A stretch of DNA of 5,154 nt from Clostridia bacterium. GTDB taxonomy: Bacteria; Bacillota; Clostridia; Oscillospirales; CAG-272. The position numbers and the translations under genes were made by a program. Under the pieces are notes generated by a model. The model ran no database searches and had not been told where the DNA came from. It saw only the letters and a program-made list of their open reading frames with translations. Location of the stretch: the NCBI GenBank assembly GCA_017382615.1, contig JAFNZX010000261.1, positions 1 to 5,154 on the forward strand, in the 5' to 3' direction. The number at the start of each line of letters is the position of its first letter. Within the stretch, counting starts at the first letter, position 1. Shown one piece after another: positions 1-5,154 of the stretch.

Positions 1-5
1 GATAC

Positions 6-11
6 TATAAT
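6..11 (+). promoter_or_regulatory. Possible -10 box (TATAAT) just before miaB
   Basis: A perfect TATAAT lies at 6-11. If it is a sigma-A -10 element, transcription would begin near 18, giving almost no leader for an ATG at 19 and about 13 bases for the ATG at 31. The matching -35 element would fall before the window, so it cannot be examined. AT-rich spacers before genes often contain this hexamer by chance, so the call is weak. Confidence 0.2.
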
Positions 12-30
12 ATTAAGGATGAATAGAGGA

Positions 31-1428
31 ATGAATCAACAAAATTACCAAGACGCACAAGTGTATATAGAGAAGCTGCGCGGCTTTACGGCAGAGCTTG
101 CAGAGGTGCTGGGACACGCGCCGAAATGCTTTGTGCTGACCTTTGGCTGCCAGCAAAACGAGGCGGACAGCGAAAAGCTTGCGGGCATGGCGCAGGATAT
201 GGGCTACGAGCTTTGCTCCGACCCCGCAGACGCCGATTTGATCGCGGTCAATACCTGCGCCATCCGTGAGCATGCCGAGCAAAAGGCACTCTCCATTGTG
301 GGGCAGTATAAGCACTTAAAAGCCAAAAAGCCCTCGCTGCTCATTGCCGTTTGCGGCTGCATGGTGGCGCAGGAGCACCGCCGCGAGGATATCAAGCACA
401 AGTACCCTTACGTGGACCTGACCTTCGGCACGGCATCCTTGCACCGTTTCCCCGAGCTGCTCTGGCAAAAGATCGCGCGCTCACGCCGCATTTTCTGCCC
501 CGAGGAGACCGAATATATTGTGGCAGAGGGCATGCCCATCACGCGCAGCAGCGACTATCGCGCGTGGGTATCCATCATGTACGGCTGCAATAATTTCTGC
601 TCCTACTGCATCGTGCCTTACGTGCGCGGCAGAGAGAGAAGCAGAGATAAGGACGAGGTGATTGCCGAGGTCAAGGATCTGGTCGCACGCGGCTACAAGG
701 ATATCACCTTGCTTGGGCAGAACGTCAACTCCTATGCCAAGGGCAAGGACTACGATTTTGCCGATCTGCTATCAGAGCTTGACAAGATTGAGGGCGAATA
801 CGTGCTGCGCTTTATGACCAGCCACCCCAAGGACGCAAGCTATAAGCTGATCGACGTCATGGCAAGCTCGAAGCACATCGCGCATCAGTTCCACCTGCCC
901 CTGCAATCGGGCAGCGACACCATTCTCAAAGCCATGAACCGCCATTACGATAAGGCAAGATACCTCGACATCGTGCGCTACATTCGCGAGAAGATGCCCG
1001 ATGCGGCACTTTCCTCGGATATTATCGTGGGCTTCCCCGGGGAGACGGACGCGGACTTTGAGGACACCATGGATATTTTGCGCACGGTGCGCTTTGATAT
1101 GCTGTTCTCGTTTATCTACTCGCCCAGAAAGGGCACGCCCGCAGCAGAGAAGGAGCAGATCGACCCGAAGATCAAGGGCGAGCGCTTTGACCGCCTGCTT
1201 GCGCTGCAGCACGATATTGCGCTGGAAAAGAATCAGCCCATGGTGGGCAAGACCGTCCGCGTGCTTTGCGACGGACCGAGTAAAAACAACCCCGACATTT
1301 ACAGCGGACGCGAGGAAGGCAACAAGATTGTGTTCTTTTCCGCAACCCCCGAGCAGGCAGGCAGGTTCGTGCAGGTCAAGATTGACCGCGCAGACGCGTT
1401 TGCACTTTGGGGAGAGAGAATCAACTGA
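31..1428 (+). CDS. miaB: tRNA-2-methylthio-N6-dimethylallyladenosine synthase MiaB
   Basis: MiaB is a cytoplasmic radical-SAM enzyme that adds a methylthio group to i6A at position 37 of tRNAs reading UNN codons, giving ms2i6A. The 465-residue product has the full family architecture. The N-terminal methylthiotransferase domain carries three cluster cysteines at C40 (FGCQQNEADSE), C76 (NTCAIREHAEQK) and C110 (CGCMVAQE). The radical-SAM CX3CX2C motif is at C186, C190 and C193 (YGCNNFCSYC), followed by PYVRGRERSR. A C-terminal TRAM domain spans about 400-465 and contains GPSKNNPDIYSGR, a typical MiaB signature that separates it from RimO and MtaB. The length is close to E. coli MiaB (474). Two in-frame ATGs compete, at 19 and 31. 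The 31 start has an AAGGA 11 bases upstream and a GAGG abutting it, whereas 19 has no usable Shine-Dalgarno, so 31 is preferred; four residues are at stake. The downstream ricA-mutS-mutL order matches Bacillota synteny. Confidence 0.96.
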   Translation: MNQQNYQDAQVYIEKLRGFTAELAEVLGHAPKCFVLTFGCQQNEADSEKLAGMAQDMGYELCSDPADADLIAVNTCAIREHAEQKALSIVGQYKHLKAKKPSLLIAVCGCMVAQEHRREDIKHKYPYVDLTFGTASLHRFPELLWQKIARSRRIFCPEETEYIVAEGMPITRSSDYRAWVSIMYGCNNFCSYCIVPYVRGRERSRDKDEVIAEVKDLVARGYKDITLLGQNVNSYAKGKDYDFADLLSELDKIEGEYVLRFMTSHPKDASYKLIDVMASSKHIAHQFHLPLQSGSDTILKAMNRHYDKARYLDIVRYIREKMPDAALSSDIIVGFPGETDADFEDTMDILRTVRFDMLFSFIYSPRKGTPAAEKEQIDPKIKGERFDRLLALQHDIALEKNQPMVGKTVRVLCDGPSKNNPDIYSGREEGNKIVFFSATPEQAGRFVQVKIDRADAFALWGERIN

Positions 1429-1435
1429 AGTTGAT
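1420..1435 (+). other. Small hairpin holding the miaB stop codon in its loop
   Basis: ATCAAC (1420-1425) and GTTGAT (1430-1435) form a perfect 6-bp stem around the loop TGAA. The first three loop bases (1426-1428) are the miaB stop codon. It sits directly before the hairpin array and could be its first member in structural terms, although it lacks the GTGAAAT flank. A stem this short is plausible by chance. Confidence 0.35.
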
Positions 1436-1437
1436 CG

Positions 1438-1566
1438 GTGAAATATTCCGCCACGGGCGGAATGTGAAATATTTGCTTCGCAAATGTGAAATTCGCGCTT
1501 TGCGCGAGTGAAATGTTCCGCTTGTGCGGAACGTTACGGTAGAAATTTGCTCTCGGAGCAAATTTC
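1438..1566 (+). repeat. Tandem array of five hairpins spaced by GTGAAAT repeats
   Basis: The heptamer GTGAAAT occurs four times, at 1438, 1464, 1486 and 1508, with periods of 26, 22 and 22 bases. A degraded fifth copy (GTAGAAAT) is at 1539. A perfect inverted repeat follows each copy: 1445-1463 (8-bp stem, loop ACG), 1471-1485 (6 bp, loop TTC), 1493-1507 (6 bp, loop TTT), 1515-1532 (7 bp, loop TTGT) and 1542-1566 (11 bp, loop TCG). Stem sequences differ while pairing is kept, and the flanking AT and GT can add an A-T and a G-T pair to several stems. The first and fourth stems share TTCCGC, and the second and fifth share ATTTGC. The block fills most of the miaB-ricA gap. It resembles small dispersed palindromic elements of bacterial genomes (REP or MITE-like), but I cannot assign a named family. 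No open frame in it looks coding. Confidence 0.85.
1542..1566 (+). other. Strong 11-bp hairpin at the end of the array
   Basis: GAAATTTGCTC (1542-1552) pairs perfectly with GAGCAAATTTC (1556-1566) across a TCG loop. It is the longest stem in the window and ends 43 bases before the ricA start. The bases that follow (AAATCAGAATTG) contain no T-tract, so it does not look like an intrinsic terminator on the + strand. On the opposite strand it is followed by CTACCG, also without a T-run. A role as an mRNA end-stabiliser or processing site is possible but is inference. Confidence 0.6.
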
Positions 1567-1596
1567 AAATCAGAATTGTATAAATCAAAGAGAAAA

Positions 1597-1600
1597 GAGG
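1597..1600 (+). promoter_or_regulatory. Ribosome binding site fixing the ricA start
   Basis: GAGG at 1597-1600, inside the purine-rich run AGAAAAGAGG, lies 9 bases before the ATG at 1610. It favours that start over an in-frame GTG at 1508. The GTG lies in the hairpin array and would add a 34-residue leader translated from repeat sequence. Confidence 0.8.
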
Positions 1601-1609
1601 ATAAAAACA

Positions 1610-2002
1610 ATGGAAATTTTTGCACTTGCAGCACAGCTCGGACAGGAGCTTAAGAAGGATGAAAGACTGGTACGTATGGCAAAGGCCAAGGAAGCATATG
1701 AAACCGACGGTGAGCTGCGCACCCTGATGCGCGAATATCAGGTACAGCAGATCGCGCTGGAGAAGACCGCAGGACAGAAGGACGTTGAGGCAAGATTTTT
1801 GGAGATGATTCAGGATCGCATCAATCAGCTTTATGATCAGATCGTGGCACACCCCGTTTACGTGGAGCTGGAGGCTGCACAGGAAGAGGTCAATGCGCTC
1901 ATGAACGCGGTCAACAATACCATTACCTTTGAAATCACGGGTGAAATGCCCTCCTCCTGCACCCACGATTGCTCTACCTGCGGCGGTGGCTGCTCTCACT
2001 AA
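1610..2002 (+). CDS. ricA: YlbF/YmcA-family protein, RicA-like, with Cys4 tail
   Basis: The product is a 130-residue, highly charged, mostly helical protein of the YlbF/YmcA (Com_YlbF) family. In B. subtilis RicA (YmcA) works with RicF (YlbF) and RicT (YaaT) in a complex that carries two [4Fe-4S] clusters, modulates RNase Y-dependent mRNA processing, and affects competence, biofilm formation and sporulation. Residues 1-105 show the family pattern: an N-terminal helix starting IFALAAQLGQEL, a charged middle helix, and the HPVYVELEAAQEEVNALMNAVN segment. The tail has C117, C121, C124 and C128 (CX3CX2CX3C) with a GGG inside, a plausible cluster or metal site. Position supports RicA over RicF: it lies between miaB and mutS, where B. 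subtilis has ymcA. The protein is slightly shorter than B. subtilis YmcA (about 143 residues). Whether RicF and RicT partners exist cannot be seen here, so the exact role is inferred. Confidence 0.8.
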   Translation: MEIFALAAQLGQELKKDERLVRMAKAKEAYETDGELRTLMREYQVQQIALEKTAGQKDVEARFLEMIQDRINQLYDQIVAHPVYVELEAAQEEVNALMNAVNNTITFEITGEMPSSCTHDCSTCGGGCSH

Positions 2003-2016
2003 TTTTTAGAAAAAGC

Positions 2017-2020
2017 GAGG
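2017..2020 (+). promoter_or_regulatory. Ribosome binding site deciding the mutS start
   Basis: GAGG at 2017-2020 lies 3 bases before one ATG (2024) and 9 bases before a second in-frame ATG (2030). A gap of 9 is normal and equals the spacing seen at ricA, while 3 is too tight. The start at 2030 is therefore preferred. Confidence 0.65.
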
Positions 2021-2029
2021 AATATGACC

Positions 2030-4615
2030 ATGACTCCCATGATGGAGCAATATTTCCAGGTCAAGAATAAATACAAGGATCATCTGCTGTTTTATCGCCT
2101 GGGCGACTTTTACGAGATGTTTTTTGACGACGCCATCACTGCCTCGCGTGAGCTGGAGCTGACGCTGACGGGCAGGGATTGCGGTGAAGCCGAGCGCGCG
2201 CCCATGTGCGGCGTGCCCTTCCATTCGGCTGAAGGGTACATAGGCAGATTGATCTCCAAGGGTTATAAGGTTGCCATTTGCGAGCAGGTGGAAGACCCTG
2301 CGCAGGCAAAGGGACTTGTCAAGCGCGACGTGGTGCGCGTGGTCACGCCCGGTACGGTGATCGAAAGCGCGCTGCTCTCGGAGCAAAAGAATAATTACCT
2401 TTGCGCGATTTACGTAGGTGAGTACGCTATCGGTATTTGCTTTGCCGACGTTTCCACGGCGCAGATCTGCGCAACCTCCTTTGACGGGGAGGGCGCGCAT
2501 ACCAGAGCCTGCAACGAGCTTGCCACCTACGCACCGCGCGAGGTGATCGTCAATCTCTCCCGCAAGGCGATCCCCGAGATCGCTTCCTTCGTTTCGGACA
2601 GACTTGGTGCAATGCTTGGCGACAATCAGCCCGGCAGATTTGAGTATGCGGACGCCTTGGAGCGCGTTAAGGAACGCTTTGGCGAGCGCGTGAACCCCCG
2701 CGATACCGCGGACAAGCCCCTTGTTTGTGCGGTGGGTGCTCTGATCGACTATATTTACGAAACGCAAAAGACGGATAGTCCCTACTTAAAGGACCTGCAG
2801 GTCTACTCGGACGGACAGTACTTAGAGATGGACGCCAATACGCGCCGCAACTTAGAGCTTTGCGAAACCATGCGCGCAAAAGAGAAGAAGGGATCGTTGC
2901 TTTGGGTGCTGGATAAGACAAGGACCTCGCCCGGTGCGCGTCTTTTGCGCAGCTGGGTGGAGCATCCCTTGCTCTCGGTAGGCACGATCCATAGAAGACA
3001 AAGCGCGATTGAGGAGCTTTACGACAGCTTTATGCTGCGTGAGGAGCTTTCCGAGCTGCTCTCGAACGTGCTTGACTTAGAGAGACTCATGACCCGTATC
3101 GTATACGGTACGGCAAACGCCAAGGATCTGCGCGCGGTTGCCAATACGGCTGCCGTGCTGCCCGAGATCAAAAAGCTGCTGCAGGGCTGTAAGAGTGAGG
3201 AGCTTGCAGGCATTTATCAGGAGATGGATCTCTTAGAGGATGTTTGCGGCAGGATCAACGCAGGCATTTGCGAGGAACCGCCCTTCTCGGTACGTGACGG
3301 CGGCATGATCGCCCCCGGCTATTCTGCCGAGGTGGACGAGCTGCGCGCCATTATGCACGACGGAAAATCCTGGGTGGAGCAGATGGCAATGACCGAGCGC
3401 GAGCGCACGGGCATTAAAACGCTGAAAATGGGCTACAACAAGGTGTTCGGCTACTATATTGAGGTCAGCCGCTCCTTTACCGATCAGGTGCCCGATTATT
3501 ATATCCGCAAGCAAACCTTGGTAAACGGCGAACGCTATATTACCGAGGAGCTCAAAGCGATGGAAGCAAAGATCCTTGGTGCGGGCGACCGCGTGTGCGC
3601 TCTGGAATACGAGCTGTTCCAGGAGATCCGTGCTTTTGTGGCACAGAACAGCACGCGCGTGCAAAGCACGGCGGCATTGCTTGCCAAGATTGACGCCTAT
3701 CTTTCACTTGCCACGGTTGCAGCACGCAATAAATACGTGCGCCCCGAGGTGGATACGAGCGACGTAGTATATATCAAGGACGGCAGACACCCCGTAGTCG
3801 AGCAGTTTGTCAAGGATACGTATTTCGTGCCCAACGATGCCAATCTTGACACGGGCGCAAACCGCCTTGCGCTGATCACGGGCCCCAACATGGCAGGTAA
3901 ATCCACCTATATGCGTCAGGTTGCGCTGATCACGCTCATGGCGCAGATCGGCAGCTTTGTGCCTGCAAACGAGGCGCGCATCGGTATCGTGGATAAGATC
4001 TTTACGCGCGTGGGCGCGTCGGATGACTTGGCGTCCGGGCAATCCACCTTTATGTTAGAGATGACCGAGGTGGCGTACATTCTGCAGAATGCAACGCAAA
4101 AGAGCTTGATTATTTACGATGAGGTAGGCAGAGGCACCTCTACGTTTGACGGCATGAGCATTGCACGTGCTATCGTGGAATATACCCACAGCCGCCGCAT
4201 CGGTGCGAAGACCCTGTTTGCCACGCACTATCACGAGCTGACGGGCATGGAGCAGGAGTTTGAGGGCATTGTCAACTATAATATTGCCGCAAAAAAGCGC
4301 GGCGACAGCATTACCTTTTTGCGCAAGATCGTGCGCGGCTCGACTGATGACAGCTACGGTATTGAGGTAGCAAAGCTGGCGGGGCTGCCAAACGACGTCA
4401 TCAAGCGCGCCAAGCAGGTGCTGCTCTCCGTGGAGCAGACTGCAAAGGCACTTTCCGCTGCCGATGCTGCTCCCAAGCAAGAAAGCGACGTGATCACTAT
4501 CGAGGATCAGATCAACGAGCAGGTGATCGAGCAGCTTAAAAACGTGGATATCAATACGCTCTCGCCTTACGAGTGTATGAGCTTTTTATTCGATATCAAG
4601 AAGAGATTGATGTAA
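2030..4615 (+). CDS. mutS: DNA mismatch repair protein MutS
   Basis: MutS is the ATP-dependent dimer that recognises mismatches and small loops and recruits MutL. The 861-residue product matches the usual MutS1 length (about 850-860) and has all domains. The mismatch-reading F-Y-E is at F27-E29 (GDFYEMF). A connector spans roughly 120-250. The core and clamp domains include the conserved MGYNKVFGYYIEVS. The ATPase has Walker A GPNMAGKS at 618-625, the SGQSTFMLEM signature around S672, Walker B IIYDE with D697 and E698 followed by GRGTSTFDG, and the H-loop histidine H733 in ATHYHEL. The C-terminal tail, 841-861 (INTLSPYECMSFLF...), is the usual helical dimer/tetramer segment. The linker around 803-830 lacks an obvious QxxLF-type beta-clamp motif. 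The start at 2030 is chosen from RBS spacing; 2024 would add two residues. The gene follows ricA by 27 bases and precedes mutL by 21, with good RBSs and no terminator, so the three are probably co-transcribed. Confidence 0.97.
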   Translation: MTPMMEQYFQVKNKYKDHLLFYRLGDFYEMFFDDAITASRELELTLTGRDCGEAERAPMCGVPFHSAEGYIGRLISKGYKVAICEQVEDPAQAKGLVKRDVVRVVTPGTVIESALLSEQKNNYLCAIYVGEYAIGICFADVSTAQICATSFDGEGAHTRACNELATYAPREVIVNLSRKAIPEIASFVSDRLGAMLGDNQPGRFEYADALERVKERFGERVNPRDTADKPLVCAVGALIDYIYETQKTDSPYLKDLQVYSDGQYLEMDANTRRNLELCETMRAKEKKGSLLWVLDKTRTSPGARLLRSWVEHPLLSVGTIHRRQSAIEELYDSFMLREELSELLSNVLDLERLMTRIVYGTANAKDLRAVANTAAVLPEIKKLLQGCKSEELAGIYQEMDLLEDVCGRINAGICEEPPFSVRDGGMIAPGYSAEVDELRAIMHDGKSWVEQMAMTERERTGIKTLKMGYNKVFGYYIEVSRSFTDQVPDYYIRKQTLVNGERYITEELKAMEAKILGAGDRVCALEYELFQEIRAFVAQNSTRVQSTAALLAKIDAYLSLATVAARNKYVRPEVDTSDVVYIKDGRHPVVEQFVKDTYFVPNDANLDTGANRLALITGPNMAGKSTYMRQVALITLMAQIGSFVPANEARIGIVDKIFTRVGASDDLASGQSTFMLEMTEVAYILQNATQKSLIIYDEVGRGTSTFDGMSIARAIVEYTHSRRIGAKTLFATHYHELTGMEQEFEGIVNYNIAAKKRGDSITFLRKIVRGSTDDSYGIEVAKLAGLPNDVIKRAKQVLLSVEQTAKALSAADAAPKQESDVITIEDQINEQVIEQLKNVDINTLSPYECMSFLFDIKKRLM

Positions 4616-4627
4616 TTTTTATAATTT

Positions 4628-4631
4628 GGAG
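4628..4631 (+). promoter_or_regulatory. Ribosome binding site of mutL
   Basis: GGAG at 4628-4631 stands 5 bases before the ATG at 4637. This supports independent translation initiation of mutL on a shared mRNA with mutS. It also fixes the start, since the encoded N-terminus begins directly with the family pattern INVLSFEVANLIAAGEVV. Confidence 0.8.
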
Positions 4632-4636
4632 ATACT

Positions 4637-5154
4637 ATGGGTAAGATCAACGTGCTTTCCTTTGAGGTCGCCAATCTGATCGCTGCCGGTGAGGTGGTGG
4701 ACAGACCCGCGAGTGCCATCAAGGAAATGATGGAAAACGCAATAGACGCAGGCGCGTCACGCATTACCGTGGAAATACAGAACGGTGGCGTGACCTTTAT
4801 GCGCGTGTCCGACAATGGGCACGGTATGCCGCCGGAGGATCTTCCCATGGCGATCCGCAGACACGCGACCAGTAAGATCTCCGAGGCAGAGGATCTGGAC
4901 GGGATCTGCACGCTGGGATTTCGCGGTGAGGCACTTGCTGCCATTGCAGCGGTTTCCAGACTTCGCATCATGTCCAAAACGCCCGACGCTGCGCTGGGGG
5001 CGCAGATGGACGTGCATTGCGGAGAGATCGTGGACATCGTAGAGCGCGGCTGTGCCGTGGGCACGACCGTGATCGCGGAGGATCTGTTTGCCAACGTGCC
5101 CGCGCGTCGCAAATTCTTGAAGCGCGACGTGACAGAGGCAATGGCGGTGAGCGC
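4637..5154 (+). CDS. mutL: DNA mismatch repair protein MutL (N-terminal part, cut by window end)
   Basis: MutL couples mismatch-bound MutS to strand incision. In bacteria lacking MutH, including Bacillota, its C-terminal domain is itself an endonuclease. Only 172 codons are present; the frame is open to the window edge. What is visible is the GHKL ATPase domain: the N-terminal strap IAAGEVVDRPAS, motif I with catalytic E30 and Mg-binding N34 (KEMMENAIDAGA), motif II D59-NGHGM, the RHATSKI lid segment (75-81), motif III GFRGEAL (94-100), the GTT motif near 142-144, and DLFANVPARRKFLK (149-162). E30, N34 and D59 correspond to E. coli E29, N33 and D58. The EMM in motif I replaces the commoner ELV and is conservative. 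The regulatory linker and the endonuclease motif (DQHAAxERxxYE) would lie beyond the window, so nuclease capacity cannot be judged. The gene is downstream of mutS by 21 bases, as in many Bacillota. Confidence 0.96.
   Translation, partial: MGKINVLSFEVANLIAAGEVVDRPASAIKEMMENAIDAGASRITVEIQNGGVTFMRVSDNGHGMPPEDLPMAIRRHATSKISEAEDLDGICTLGFRGEALAAIAAVSRLRIMSKTPDAALGAQMDVHCGEIVDIVERGCAVGTTVIAEDLFANVPARRKFLKRDVTEAMAVS

Noticed and set aside
1438..1514. GTGAAAT repeats with 15-19 base spacers, considered as a mini CRISPR array
   Set aside because: The repeat is only 7 bases, the spacers are palindromic and of uneven length, and no cas genes are nearby.
1542..1575. Intrinsic terminator after miaB
   Set aside because: The 11-bp hairpin is strong, but no T-tract follows it on either strand.
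1547..1584. Promoter before ricA (TTGCTC ... TATAAA)
   Set aside because: The spacing between the boxes is 26 bases, far from 17, and no -35-like hexamer lies at the proper distance.
1508..1609. N-terminal extension of the YlbF-family gene from a GTG at 1508
   Set aside because: The extension is translated from the hairpin repeats and has no Shine-Dalgarno. The ATG at 1610 has a well-spaced GAGG and begins the conserved family sequence.
2006..2767. 253-codon open frame on the minus strand inside mutS
   Set aside because: It is antisense to a clear mutS frame, has no family resemblance and no RBS support. Long antisense frames are common in GC-rich-third-position genes.
4596..4625. Promoter for mutL using TATAAT at 4620-4625
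   Set aside because: The hexamer is perfect, but the best -35 candidate matches only about half the consensus. Transcription would begin at the Shine-Dalgarno, so it is probably AT-rich spacer by chance.
4567..5112. 181-codon open frame on the minus strand over the mutS end and mutL start
   Set aside because: It overlaps two conserved genes in antisense, with low-complexity Ser/Ala-rich translation and no recognisable domain.
1..5154. Insertion sequence, prophage, toxin-antitoxin or defence genes
   Set aside because: No transposase, integrase, tRNA, or other accessory gene is visible; all coding space is filled by the four housekeeping genes.

Overview
The window is a compact, co-directional (+ strand) stretch of bacterial chromosome with four protein genes in the order miaB, a YlbF/YmcA-family gene (ricA-like), mutS, and mutL, the last cut off by the window end. 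The same order with one extra gene, cotE, is known from Bacillus subtilis (miaB/ymcB, ricA/ymcA, cotE, mutS, mutL), so the source is almost certainly a member of the Bacillota. The absence of cotE, the fairly high GC by eye, the GC-rich third codon positions and the style of the MiaB and MutS proteins fit an anaerobic, probably uncultured, Clostridia-type lineage better than a Bacillus. That last step is inference.

Layout: positions 31-1428 encode MiaB, the radical-SAM tRNA methylthiotransferase. Positions 1429-1609 are the only sizeable gap, and it holds an array of tandem small hairpins separated by a repeated GTGAAAT heptamer. Positions 1610-2002 encode a 130-residue YlbF-family protein with a four-cysteine C-terminal tail. 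Positions 2030-4615 encode a full-length MutS. Positions 4637-5154 encode the first 172 residues of MutL. The last two gaps are 27 and 21 bases, with a good Shine-Dalgarno sequence in each and no terminator, so ricA-mutS-mutL look like one transcription unit. miaB may belong to it too, with the hairpin array lying inside the transcript.

Function: MutS and MutL are the mismatch sensor and the matchmaker/endonuclease of DNA mismatch repair. MiaB matures ms2i6A at tRNA position 37. The RicA family is known in B. subtilis as part of an Fe-S-containing complex that guides RNase Y in mRNA processing. MiaB carries Fe-S clusters and the small protein has a candidate cluster site.

The genes are all well-known families. 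The least explained element is the hairpin array between miaB and ricA (about 1438-1566). Secondary points are the Cys4 tail of the RicA-like protein and the lack of a recognisable beta-clamp motif in the MutS C-terminal linker.
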